A stretch of 64,000 nucleotides of DNA from an uncultured Dorea sp. (lineage in GTDB: Bacteria; Bacillota; Clostridia; Lachnospirales; Lachnospiraceae). The translations under genes and the position numbers were made by a program. A model generated the notes under the pieces. It did no database searches. It was given only the letters and a program-made list of their open reading frames with translations, and was not told the origin of the DNA. The stretch covers positions 15,240 through 79,239 of the forward strand of contig CAJTQA010000011.1 of the NCBI GenBank assembly GCA_910578455.1, written 5' to 3'. Positions 54,098 through 64,000 of the stretch are shown here, piece by piece (the first letter of the stretch is position 1; the number at the start of each line of letters is the position of its first letter).

Positions 54098-55178
54098 GTC
54101 TTTGAAAATAAAGAATTTCAGGAATTATGATTTGCTGAATCTGGATTTTGACGGCAGCGCCAATATATTTTACGGGGATAATGCCCAGGGTAAGACAAAC
54201 ATACTCGAGGCTCTTTATATTACCGGAACGACTAAATCCCACAGGGGGGCAAAGGACAGAGATCTGATACAGTTTGAAAAAGATGAGGCTCATATAGAAA
54301 CAGTAATTGAAAAAAGAAAAATATGTTATCAGATTGATATGCACCTGAAAAAAAACAGCCCGAAAGGAATCGCAATAAATAAGATTCCTATCCGCAAAGC
54401 AGGAGAATTATTTGGAATTGTAAATTTTGTGTTTTTCTCGCCTGAGGACTTAAATATCATAAAAAACGGGCCGGCGGAACGAAGAAGGTTTATTGATCTG
54501 GAACTCTCTCAGCTTGATAAGATATATTTCAATAATCTTTCAAATTATAACAGGATAGTAAATCAAAGAAATCATCTGCTAAAAGAAATAGGGATTGAAA
54601 ATAAAAAAAATTTGATGGAAACTCTTGAAATATGGGATTTACAATTGATAGAATATGGAAACAGGCTTATTGAAAGAAGGAAACAGTTCATACAGGATAT
54701 GAATGAGATCGTCTCTTCCGTACATAGAAAACTGACAGGAAACAAGGAGAATATAAAAATAATATACGAACCCTGCAATGGAAATATTCCTCTTGAGCAG
54801 ACAATTAAGAAAAACAGGGAAAGAGACCTCAGGATGAAGAGCACTTCCTCGGGCCCGCACAGAGATGATATATGCATTATGCATGACAGGATGGATATAC
54901 GCAAGTTCGGCTCCCAGGGCCAGCAGAGGACGGCTGCTCTCTCATTGAAACTGGCAGAGATAGAGCTTGTAAAAAATACGATAGGAGACACCCCTGTGCT
55001 ATTACTTGACGATGTACTGTCTGAACTTGACAAACACAGGCAAAACTATTTATTGGACAGCATCAGTGATATACAGACGCTTATTACATGTACAGGTGTT
55101 GAGGATTTCGTAAATCACAGGTTTTCAATTAATAAAATTTTCCACGTCCAGGACGGACAAGTGTTGAGAGAGAATTAG
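54087..55178 (+). CDS. recF: DNA replication/repair protein RecF
   Basis: This is 363 residues. The SMC-like ATPase has Walker A GDNAQGKTN near residue 32, signature TSSGPHRDDI and Walker B LLLDDVLSELD. It helps load RecA at gaps. The start is TTG 54087, inside yaaA, with GGAGAG 10 bases upstream. A following ATG would lose the first strand (KIKSLKIKNFRNYD). Confidence 0.95.
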   Translation: MKIKSLKIKNFRNYDLLNLDFDGSANIFYGDNAQGKTNILEALYITGTTKSHRGAKDRDLIQFEKDEAHIETVIEKRKICYQIDMHLKKNSPKGIAINKIPIRKAGELFGIVNFVFFSPEDLNIIKNGPAERRRFIDLELSQLDKIYFNNLSNYNRIVNQRNHLLKEIGIENKKNLMETLEIWDLQLIEYGNRLIERRKQFIQDMNEIVSSVHRKLTGNKENIKIIYEPCNGNIPLEQTIKKNRERDLRMKSTSSGPHRDDICIMHDRMDIRKFGSQGQQRTAALSLKLAEIELVKNTIGDTPVLLLDDVLSELDKHRQNYLLDSISDIQTLITCTGVEDFVNHRFSINKIFHVQDGQVLREN

Positions 55179-55188
55179 GAGGATTTGA

Positions 55189-57123
<1,935 letters not shown>

Positions 57124-57148
57124 AAAGATGTAAGAGAAAGGAAAAAAT

Positions 57149-59656
57149 ATGGAAGACAATATATTTGACAAAGTCCATGAAGTGGATCTGAAAAAGACAA
57201 TGGAAACCTCTTACATCGATTATGCCATGAGCGTTATCGCATCGAGGGCGCTTCCGGATGTAAGGGACGGCCTGAAACCGGTTCAGAGAAGAATACTCTA
57301 TTCTATGATAGAGCTTAATAACGGACCGGACAAGCCTCACAGGAAATGCGCTCGTATTGTGGGTGATACCATGGGTAAATACCATCCCCACGGAGACAGT
57401 TCCATATATGGAGCTCTGGTAAATATGGCGCAGGAGTGGTCAACAAGATACCCTCTCGTTGACGGTCATGGGAATTTTGGCTCTGTTGACGGCGATGGGG
57501 CTGCTGCCATGCGTTATACGGAGGCGCGCTTAAGTAAAATTTCCATGGAGCTTACTGCTGATATCAATAAAGATACGGTAGATTTTGCGCCGAACTTTGA
57601 TGAGACAGAAAAAGAGCCGATAGTGCTTCCGGCAAGGTTTCCAAATCTTTTAGTTAACGGAACTTCCGGCATTGCCGTCGGCATGGCGACAAACATCCCT
57701 CCGCATAACCTGAAAGAAGTAATCAATGCGGTAGTGAAGATTATTGACAATCAAATTGCAGATAAAGAAGAGACAACAGTAGAAGAAATACTTGAGATAG
57801 TAAAAGGCCCTGATTTTCCTACAGGAGGCATGATACTTGGCACCAGGGGAATTGAGGAGGCATACAGGACAGGACGCGGGAAGATCCGCGTGCGCGCGAT
57901 AACAGATATCGAATCAATGGCCAATGGAAAGAGCCGTATTGTTGTAACGGAACTTCCTTACATGGTAAATAAAGCAAGGCTGATTGAAAAAATAGCGGAA
58001 ATGGTGCGGGATAAGCGGATTGACGGAATTACGGACTTGAGCGACCAGTCAAGCCGCGAAGGGATGAGGATCGTTATAGAATTGCGGCGTGATGTAAATG
58101 CTAATGTTATCCTGAACCAGCTGTTCAAACATACGCAGCTTCAGGATACTTTTGGGGTAATAATGCTGGCTCTTGTAAATAATGAGCCGAAGGTCATGAA
58201 TATTCTGGACATGCTTACTTATTACCTTCAGCATCAGGAAGAGGTCGTAACCCGGCGTACAAAGTATGAGCTTAATAAGGCAAAAGAAAGAGCGCATATT
58301 TTAGAGGGCCTGCTTATAGCGCTTGATAATATTGATGAGGTAATCCGCATTATCAGAGGCTCCCAGACGGTACAGGCGGCAAAGACAGAATTGATGAGCC
58401 GTTTTGGGCTGACAGATGTACAGGCGCAGGCAATCGTAGATATGCGTCTGCGGGCGCTTACCGGCCTGGAGAGAGAGAAACTGGAGGCTGAGTATAATGA
58501 GCTGATGAAACAGATTGAGAGGTTAGAGGCTATCCTTGCCGACCGGAAACTTCTCCTGGGCGTTATCCGTAAAGAAATCATCATTATCCGGGACAAGTAT
58601 GGGGATGAGAGAAGGACTTCTATCGGATTTGATGAATTTGACATATCCATGGAAGATTTGATACCGAAAGAAGATGTTGTGATCACCATGACAAAACTCG
58701 GATATATCAAACGGATGTCACATGATACGTTTAAAGCCCAGAACAGGGGAGGAAAGGGCATTAAGGGAATGCAGACCCTTGATGAGGATTATGTGGAAGA
58801 GCTTTTTATGTCGCATACCCATCATTACCTTATGTTCTTTACCAATACCGGACGGGTATACAGAATGAAAGCTTATGAGATACCGGAGGCAAGCCGTACT
58901 TCCAGAGGAACGGCAATAGTAAATCTTTTACAGCTGATGCCTGGCGAGAAAATAAGCGCCGTTATAGAAATTGACGGATACAGAGACGGTGAATATCTGT
59001 TTATGGCGACAAAGAAAGGCCTTGTAAAGAAAACGCCGATTAAGGAATATGCAAATGTAAGAAAGACAGGGCTTGCAGCAATTACTCTTAGGGAAGACGA
59101 TGAGCTGATCGAAGTAAAATATACAGACAGTGATGCGGAAATCTTCCTTGTGACAAAATACGGACAGTGTATCCGCTTTGATGAAAAGGATGTGCGTCCG
59201 ACAGGAAGGACATCCATGGGCGTGCGCGGAATGAATCTTTCTGACAGAGATGAGATTATCGGCATGCAGCTTAATATTCAGGGAGAAGAGCTTTTAATCG
59301 TGTCTGAAAAAGGTATGGGAAAACGCACTGATCTATCCGAATTTACCTGCCAGAATAGAGGCGGCAAAGGCGTGAAATGCTATAAGATTACCGAAAAGAC
59401 AGGAAATGTCATGGGAGTAAAGGCCGTTCATAAAGATGATGAGATTATGATCATCAATACGGAAGGAATCGTTATTCGCATGAAATGTGAAGGAATCTCG
59501 GTACTTGGAAGAATCACGTCCGGTGTCAAGCTCATAAATCTGAAAGAAGGCGACATCGTAGCCAGCATTGCGAAGGCAAGAAAAGAGGCTGAGGCAGAGG
59601 AAGAGGACGCAGAGACATCTGAAACGCAGCAGGAAGACATGAAAGAAGACAAATAA
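57149..59656 (+). CDS. gyrA: DNA gyrase subunit A
   Basis: This is 835 residues. The breakage-reunion domain has the catalytic Tyr in [11 protein letters not shown]. The C-terminal beta-pinwheel includes the GyrA box region ([11 protein letters not shown]). The tail is acidic (about 810-835). In the quinolone region ([15 protein letters not shown]) Ser84 is present, while residue 88, equivalent to E. coli Asp87, is Gly. GAAAGGA precedes ATG 57149. It is the last gene of the rightward origin operon. Confidence 0.98.
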   Translation: MEDNIFDKVHEVDLKKTMETSYIDYAMSVIASRALPDVRDGLKPVQRRILYSMIELNNGPDKPHRKCARIVGDTMGKYHPHGDSSIYGALVNMAQEWSTRYPLVDGHGNFGSVDGDGAAAMRYTEARLSKISMELTADINKDTVDFAPNFDETEKEPIVLPARFPNLLVNGTSGIAVGMATNIPPHNLKEVINAVVKIIDNQIADKEETTVEEILEIVKGPDFPTGGMILGTRGIEEAYRTGRGKIRVRAITDIESMANGKSRIVVTELPYMVNKARLIEKIAEMVRDKRIDGITDLSDQSSREGMRIVIELRRDVNANVILNQLFKHTQLQDTFGVIMLALVNNEPKVMNILDMLTYYLQHQEEVVTRRTKYELNKAKERAHILEGLLIALDNIDEVIRIIRGSQTVQAAKTELMSRFGLTDVQAQAIVDMRLRALTGLEREKLEAEYNELMKQIERLEAILADRKLLLGVIRKEIIIIRDKYGDERRTSIGFDEFDISMEDLIPKEDVVITMTKLGYIKRMSHDTFKAQNRGGKGIKGMQTLDEDYVEELFMSHTHHYLMFFTNTGRVYRMKAYEIPEASRTSRGTAIVNLLQLMPGEKISAVIEIDGYRDGEYLFMATKKGLVKKTPIKEYANVRKTGLAAITLREDDELIEVKYTDSDAEIFLVTKYGQCIRFDEKDVRPTGRTSMGVRGMNLSDRDEIIGMQLNIQGEELLIVSEKGMGKRTDLSEFTCQNRGGKGVKCYKITEKTGNVMGVKAVHKDDEIMIINTEGIVIRMKCEGISVLGRITSGVKLINLKEGDIVASIAKARKEAEAEEEDAETSETQQEDMKEDK

Positions 59657-59663
59657 TAATAAA

Positions 59664-59708
59664 AGGTACAACCGTTTTATCCTTTTCAAAGCGGTTGTGC
59701 CTTTTTTA
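59664..59708. terminator. Terminator after gyrA
   Basis: AGGTACAACCG (59664-59674) pairs with CGGTTGTGCCT (59692-59702), followed by a T-run. An A-run on the left lets it serve the convergent gene as well. Confidence 0.9.
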
Positions 59709-59721
59709 TTGCTAATAATGA

Positions 59722-60183
59722 TTATTCTGATATGTTATCCTTTTCAATCTCCCGGATCAAAATTTCAGAGAGCTTTGTGACAGCGGAATCAACGATATCA
59801 GCGCAGTGCGCCTTTCTTTCAGGAGAATTTTTTTCCATTCCTCTCGTAAGGACGCGACAGCATGTTCCGCCGCATGTTTCTTTAAAGTAGTCATGGAATT
59901 CATGGGTCAGCTTAAAACATCTGTCTATTTTCGGGTCTCCCGGAACTGTGCGGCCAAATAAAAAACCGATGCACATTGCAGATCCTGCCAGCGCGCCGCA
60001 GATGCAGCCGCCTCCGCCGAGACCCCACGGAAAACCGGAACTCATAGCTATGGCATCGTCAGACATATCAAGTTCAAAATTTTTTCTTATGGCATAGATT
60101 ACGGATTCAGAACAGGTGAAACCTGAATGGAAGGCATCCTGGGCATCCTTTTTTAGCTGTTCTGCATTTATATTTGTTGTCAT
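59722..60183 (-). CDS. C_GCAxxG_C_C family protein
   Basis: This is 153 residues with the family Cys pattern: FTCSESVIYAI, then GGGCICGALAGSAMCIGFLFG, then ETCGGTCCRVLTRG. Members are predicted redox proteins in anaerobes, some with selenocysteine; here the key positions are ordinary Cys. No signal peptide is seen, though two hydrophobic stretches surround the GCICGA motif. It stands alone and converges on gyrA. Confidence 0.85.
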   Translation of the reverse strand: MTTNINAEQLKKDAQDAFHSGFTCSESVIYAIRKNFELDMSDDAIAMSSGFPWGLGGGGCICGALAGSAMCIGFLFGRTVPGDPKIDRCFKLTHEFHDYFKETCGGTCCRVLTRGMEKNSPERKAHCADIVDSAVTKLSEILIREIEKDNISE

Positions 60184-60558
60184 GGCAAAGCCTCCTTATA
60201 AATGATATTATTAATATTTATGATAGCATATATGGGGAAATTTTGCATTAGAGGGCAGAATAATAATTGAATAATTTTTATCAATAATTTAAAATTAAAT
60301 GATATTGGAAAAGTCGCGGAACTCACAGGCTTTTCAATAGATATGGTACAGAAAGTGCTGAAATAAAAAAGAAAATATTGAACATAATTATACGTTTTCT
60401 GGAATCTGAAAGTTTTCGGAGACGTTTTTTATTATTGAAGTGTTTTTATTGATTATCAAGATATATTTATTGAAAAACAATAAAAGAATATTGAAATTCA
60501 ATAATTAATGTGATATATTATAAATCAGGAACAAGACCAATATAGTGAAAGGATGTTG
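60184..60558. other. Intergenic region with gene debris
   Basis: AT-rich. It holds a short remnant (60271-60366) and, near 60393-60431, a weak hairpin followed by TTTTTTATT. There is no intact gene. The promoter of the DUF2975 operon must lie near the right end. Confidence 0.5.
60271..60366 (+). pseudogene. Possible C-terminal remnant of an Rpn-type nuclease/transposase gene
   Basis: After TGA 60268-60270 the frame reads INNLKLNDIGKVAELTGFSI, then DMVQKVLK and TAA. The helix-turn-helix-like tail VAELTGFSIDMVQKV resembles the end of many Rpn/PD-(D/E)XK transposase-like proteins. Nothing upstream continues it. Confidence 0.35.
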
Positions 60559-61014
60559 ATGATATTGAATTTAAAATTTGTGAGATTTACAAAACTTATA
60601 CTTGACGTGATGTACTTCGGCGGATTTTTTGTTTTTTTTACACTCCCAATCAGTTTGAAACTGCTTGGAAAATATTATTCAGAGCGGATAGAAGAAAATT
60701 TTATGTTCATGCTGGTTTCCCTGGCAATCTGCGGAGTGCTTGCGATTCTTATTATAGCGGAGCTTAGATGTATGATGGGGACGGTGGCCGATGGGAACTG
60801 TTTCGTATATATGAATGTGTCAAGTCTTCGGAAAATGGCGGTATTCAGCATTGTAATCGCAGCTGTGACGCTCGTTAAGCTTTTTCTGGTTCCAACGCCT
60901 GCGACAGCAGTAGTGGTTCTTGTATTTTTTATTGCGGCTCTTTTTAGCCAGGTGCTTTCATATGTGTTTGAAAAAGCTGTCAGCTATAAGGAAGAAAACG
61001 ACCTTACAATATAG
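60559..61014 (+). CDS. DUF2975 family membrane protein
   Basis: This is 151 residues with four membrane helices (LDVMYFGGFFVFFTLPI; MLVSLAICGVLAILIIAE; AVFSIVIAAVTLVKLFLV; VVVLVFFIAALFSQVLSYV). It resembles DUF2975 proteins, which are typically followed by a small Xre-type regulator, as here. ATG 60559 is preferred because GAAAGGA overlaps ATG 60553. The role is unknown, possibly membrane sensing for the regulator. Confidence 0.8.
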   Translation: MILNLKFVRFTKLILDVMYFGGFFVFFTLPISLKLLGKYYSERIEENFMFMLVSLAICGVLAILIIAELRCMMGTVADGNCFVYMNVSSLRKMAVFSIVIAAVTLVKLFLVPTPATAVVVLVFFIAALFSQVLSYVFEKAVSYKEENDLTI

Positions 61015-61026
61015 GGGGGAACTTGA

Positions 61027-61272
61027 ATGGGAATAAAGATTAATCTGGATGTCCTGATGGCACAGAAGAAGATCGGGCTGGTAGAACTTGCAAAGCGGGT
61101 GGACATCACCCCGGCGAATCTGTCGATCTTAAAAAATAATAAGGCTAAGGCAATCCGTTTCTCAACGTTGGAGGCAATTTGCAGGGAGCTTGGCTGCCAG
61201 CCGGGAGAAATTATTGAGTATGAAGATGAAAAGCAAAAAGATGAAATGATATTAAAAGAAAAGGAGAGATGA
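61027..61272 (+). CDS. Small Xre-type helix-turn-helix regulator (YozG-like)
   Basis: This is 81 residues that are almost entirely helix-turn-helix: INLDVLMAQKKIGLVELAKR, DITPANLSILKNNKAKAIRF, EAICRELGCQPGEIIEY. It is always partnered with DUF2975-type proteins in the clusters I recall. Its stop overlaps the start of the next gene (ATGA), so the three genes form one operon, probably self-regulated. Confidence 0.88.
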   Translation: MGIKINLDVLMAQKKIGLVELAKRVDITPANLSILKNNKAKAIRFSTLEAICRELGCQPGEIIEYEDEKQKDEMILKEKER

Positions 61273-62789
61273 ATATGAATACAGGGAATAATGGATATCA
61301 GTATGTGGAGGAACCCATAAAGAAAAAACAGCAAATGCCGCCGCTGGTAAGGAGGATAGCAGATGATTACAGATTTTTTGGAGGCTTGAGCGCGGCATAC
61401 GGAGCTGTGTTTGCATTCTGCCTATATAAGAACCTTCACGGAATCACATTTCCGCTCTGTATAGCGGCTACGATTGGCTTTGCCTATGTTTTTATGAAAA
61501 AAATAGAATTCAGGCTGCAAAAAGGTTCCGGTTTTTATATTGCGGGGATGATACTTTTGGGCATATCTACGGCGTATACTTCTTCTTTTTTCTTTCATTT
61601 TTTTAATATGGCAGGAATTATACTTTTGTTTTTTGTATTCATGATTCATCAGTTTTATAATGATTATGAGTGGAATCTGCCGGGATATTTGAAGAGGATG
61701 CTGATACTTCTGGGAACAACGATAGAATGTATTCCATATCCGATAATGCATGGAACAGCGTATTTTTCAAAAGATAAGAGCGGAAAGAACCGTACTGCAG
61801 CAGCAATCGGGATAGGTGCCGCGGCAGCAGCCGGCATGCTGTGCATTATATTGCCGCTGCTTTTAAAGTCAGATTTAATGTTTTCAAAAATATTTGGAGA
61901 CATTTTAAAATATATTAATTTTGGAACAATCATAGGAGTCAGTGTTACGTTTGCCACGGGTACATTTTTAAGCTACTCTTTTTTCGCGGCGCTATGCAGG
62001 CATAATTTTCCAGAAGGAAATACCAGAAGAATGAAATATTATCATCCTCTTGTCGGCATTACCTTTACAGGAATCATTAGCCTTGTATATGTGATGTATT
62101 GTATGGTTCAGATTATTTATCTGTTTGGGAGGATCAGGATTGGCCTTCCAGAGGGAGTGACATATGCACAGTATGCGAGAGGCGGATTTTGGGAACTTTT
62201 ATTTGTAAGCATCATTAACTTTGTCATGGTGCTTGTGTGCATGTATTTGTTTTATGACAATATCTTGTTAAAAACCATTCTTACGGTAATATCGGGCTGT
62301 ACATTTATTATGATAATATCTGCGGCATACAGGATGAAACTATACGTGGCGGCATATCATCTGACATTCCTCCGGATATTGGTGCTTTGGTTCCTTGCTG
62401 TGCTGGCGCTTATTATGGGAGGAGTAATCGCGAGTATGTATAAAAAGAGCTTTCCGCTTTTTAAGTATATTATGGCAGCAGTGAGCGTGACATATATTCT
62501 GTTTGCTTTTTCAAGGCCGGATGTAATTGCCATACGCTATAATATGGAACACGCGCAGATAAAGAAAGCTGAAGATATTACGTATTTCTTATATAAGGGA
62601 AGCGTGGATGCCGCGCCGGAAATTTTAAAAATAAATATTTATGAATATGATGACAGTGAATATCTGAAAAAACAGATTTACAGTTACTATGAAAGAATTT
62701 CAACGGATTATGAGGATGTGTTCTTTAGAAAAGCCAATTATTCTGAGATACGTGCGAAAATGGCGGCTGATGAATATCTTGGGAAGTAA
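61269..62789 (+). CDS. DUF4153/DUF4173-like polytopic membrane protein
   Basis: This is 506 residues with about 12 hydrophobic helices. The last 70 residues form a soluble extracytoplasmic end (FSRPDVIAIRYNMEHAQI, DITYFLYKGSVDAAPEI). That layout and the ARPD/SRPD-like motif recall DUF4153/DUF4173 proteins. The function is unknown. It overlaps the regulator gene by four bases. Confidence 0.7.
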   Translation: MNMNTGNNGYQYVEEPIKKKQQMPPLVRRIADDYRFFGGLSAAYGAVFAFCLYKNLHGITFPLCIAATIGFAYVFMKKIEFRLQKGSGFYIAGMILLGISTAYTSSFFFHFFNMAGIILLFFVFMIHQFYNDYEWNLPGYLKRMLILLGTTIECIPYPIMHGTAYFSKDKSGKNRTAAAIGIGAAAAAGMLCIILPLLLKSDLMFSKIFGDILKYINFGTIIGVSVTFATGTFLSYSFFAALCRHNFPEGNTRRMKYYHPLVGITFTGIISLVYVMYCMVQIIYLFGRIRIGLPEGVTYAQYARGGFWELLFVSIINFVMVLVCMYLFYDNILLKTILTVISGCTFIMIISAAYRMKLYVAAYHLTFLRILVLWFLAVLALIMGGVIASMYKKSFPLFKYIMAAVSVTYILFAFSRPDVIAIRYNMEHAQIKKAEDITYFLYKGSVDAAPEILKINIYEYDDSEYLKKQIYSYYERISTDYEDVFFRKANYSEIRAKMAADEYLGK

Positions 62790-62932
62790 ATTGAGGAGAA
62801 ATGGGAAGAAATACAGGATGCCTTTTATAAAAAGCTATGCAGGAGTATATAAATTATTGTATAATAGAAAAGATGCCGGTGATAAATTAATGACGATAAA
62901 AAGGTTATAATATTTTACCAAGGAGAAAGAGA

Positions 62933-63667
62933 ATGAACAGAATCGTAATGATGGTGCTGAGGAATTGGTATTATGTACCGTTTAAATGGATAAAACTTTG
63001 CTGGTATGCAGCACATGCAGATAAATATACGGATTATGAGCATAACTTGCTGTTGAGGGATATTGTGTATCATGCCAATAAAGGAGGGCGCGTGACAATA
63101 AAAGTGACAGGGCAGGAATATGTTCCTCAGAAAAACGGATTCATGTATTTTCCGAACCATCAGGGGATGTATGACATGCTTGCCATGCTTGAGGCCAGCC
63201 CTGCTCCGTTTTCAGCGGTAGCAAAAAAGGAGATTAAAGACATTCCCTTTTTGAAACAGGTGCTGGCATGCCTTAGGGCATTTCTTCTGGACCGCGAGGA
63301 TGTACGGCAGGCGATGACCGTAATCTCTAATGTGACAAAGGAAGTTGAAAAAGGAAGGAATTATCTCATATTTGCAGAAGGGACGCGCTCAAAAGAAGGA
63401 AATAAAACACAGGAATTTAAGAGCGGTTCTTTTAAGGCGGCAACACGGGCGAAATGCCCTATTGTTCCGGTGGCGCTTATAGACGCGTTCAAACCGTTTG
63501 ATTCGGGTACGATCGCGCCTGTGACAGTTGAAGTGCATTTTCTGAAACCATTGTATTATGACGATTACCGGGATATGAAGACAAAAGAGCTTGCAGCGCT
63601 TGTGAAGGCGAGGATTGACGAGGAGATATGCCAAAAGATATGCCAAAAGTGCACAAATAAGGATTGA
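62933..63667 (+). CDS. plsC: 1-acyl-sn-glycerol-3-phosphate acyltransferase (PlsC family)
   Basis: This is 244 residues. The acyltransferase motifs are NHQGMYD (the H(x)4D catalytic pair), FLLDRED, FAEGTRSKEG and CPIVPVALID. It adds the second acyl chain to make phosphatidic acid at the membrane. AAGGAGA precedes ATG 62933. Its stop codon lies within the -35 element of the tRNA-Ser promoter. Confidence 0.93.
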   Translation: MNRIVMMVLRNWYYVPFKWIKLCWYAAHADKYTDYEHNLLLRDIVYHANKGGRVTIKVTGQEYVPQKNGFMYFPNHQGMYDMLAMLEASPAPFSAVAKKEIKDIPFLKQVLACLRAFLLDREDVRQAMTVISNVTKEVEKGRNYLIFAEGTRSKEGNKTQEFKSGSFKAATRAKCPIVPVALIDAFKPFDSGTIAPVTVEVHFLKPLYYDDYRDMKTKELAALVKARIDEEICQKICQKCTNKD

Positions 63668-63692
63668 CAACAAAGAAAACCTTTAGTATAAT
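63664..63692 (+). promoter_or_regulatory. tRNA-Ser promoter
   Basis: Consensus -35 TTGACA (63664-63669) and -10 TATAAT (63687-63692) with a 17-base spacer, 10 bases before the tRNA. The -35 overlaps the plsC stop codon. Confidence 0.92.
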
Positions 63693-63702
63693 ACCCTTGT
63701 TT

Positions 63703-63790
63703 GGAGAAATACTCAAGAGGCTGAAGAGGCGCCCCTGCTAAGGGTGTAGGTCGGGTAACCGGCGCGAGGGTTCAAATCCCTCTTTCTCCG
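63703..63790 (+). tRNA. tRNA-Ser (anticodon GCT)
   Basis: This is 88 bases with the long variable arm typical of tRNA-Ser. The acceptor arms GGAGAAA/TTTCTCC pair. The anticodon loop contains GCT (reads AGC/AGT), and the T arm is GAGGGTTCAAATCCCTC. CCA is not encoded. Confidence 0.95.
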
Positions 63791-63798
63791 GTAAATAT

Positions 63799-63836
63799 GC
63801 GTGTGATTGAATCTACATTTCAATCACACGCTTTTC
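63799..63836. terminator. Terminator after tRNA-Ser
   Basis: GCGTGTGATTGAA (63799-63811) and TTCAATCACACGC (63819-63831) form a perfect 13-bp stem followed by TTTT. Confidence 0.88.
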
Positions 63837-63855
63837 TGTTAGTTATGGAATTGTA

Positions 63856-64000
63856 TCATAGAAGGCGGAATACCTGTTCAGCCGTGTACGACATGTTTTT
63901 GCGGGCGTTTGACTTTTCCATGGAGTCTTCCAATGTAGCGGCACCCCTTACAATTGAGAAAAAAGCATCAATTCCCGCATCGTTGCAGGCTGCTGCTCCT
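63856..64000 (-). CDS. C-terminal fragment of a probable glycerate kinase (partial at window edge)
   Basis: The minus strand reads GAAACNDAGIDAFFSIVRGA, TLEDSMEKSNARKNMSYTAE, QVFRLL and then TGA (63856-63858). The ending (GIDAFF..., TAEQVFRLL) matches the C-terminus of type I glycerate 2-kinases (GlxK). The rest lies outside the window. Confidence 0.65.
   Translation of the reverse strand, partial: GAAACNDAGIDAFFSIVRGAATLEDSMEKSNARKNMSYTAEQVFRLL

Noticed and set aside
62689..62910. Open frame overlapping the end of the DUF4153-like gene
   Set aside because: No ribosome site, and its first half is simply the other frame of a clear gene.

Overview
The window looks like the replication-origin region of a Gram-positive anaerobe of the class Clostridia, most likely a gut Lachnospiraceae. 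This rests on the order rpmH-rnpA-yidD-yidC-jag-mnmE-mnmG-rsmG-parA-parB facing away from dnaA-dnaN-yaaA-recF-gyrB-gyrA, on two parS sites, on strong AGGAGG ribosome sites, and on Lachnospiraceae-type proteins (families I recall as DUF3881, DUF4446, DUF2975, and an IS66 remnant). The species is not identified.

Layout. 1-1.8 kb: the 3' end of a type IV pilus cluster (pilin-like fragment, minor-pilin-like protein, PilT), closed by a terminator. 1.8-5.8 kb: signal peptidase I, a cytidylate-kinase-like protein, an ion antiporter and MgtC. 5.8-7.6 kb: an ECF sigma factor, an RsgI-like anti-sigma factor and a small secreted protein. 7.6-13 kb: a frameshifted nuclease lipoprotein, AzlC/AzlD, two uncharacterised proteins, and an Rpn-type nuclease whose C-terminal coiled coil is encoded by a 21-bp tandem repeat. 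13-18.8 kb: a CapA gene split between two frames, an AraC regulator, and a decaying plant-glycan locus (GH5 with an abnormal 5' end; a GPH transporter fused by deletion to a GH43 enzyme).

18.8-31.2 kb: an apparently intact beta-glucoside locus. It has a domain-swapped GH3 beta-glucosidase, two ABC permeases and a sugar-binding lipoprotein on one strand, two GH94-type phosphorylases on the other, and an AraC regulator. An 18-bp sequence occurs twice as a perfect inverted pair in the divergent promoter region, and again (16/18) upstream of the regulator. Each copy lies 14-15 bp from a possible -35 element, which suggests a self-contained regulon.

31.3-35.2 kb: a Zn/Cd-type P-type ATPase, a metal-binding HMA protein, an ArsR repressor and an AraC regulator. 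35.2-39.1 kb: an IS66 remnant, tRNA-Arg(CCT) and a large secreted M6 metalloprotease with a nine-G tract at its ribosome site. 39.1-59.7 kb: DUF3881, serS, DUF4446 and the conserved chromosome-partition, tRNA-modification, membrane-insertion and replication genes around oriC. 59.7-64 kb: a C_GCAxxG_C_C protein, a membrane-protein/HTH/membrane-protein operon, PlsC, tRNA-Ser(GCT) and the 3' end of a probable glycerate kinase.

All family names come from reading motifs in the translated sequence. No search was run. DUF numbers are from memory and should be confirmed.
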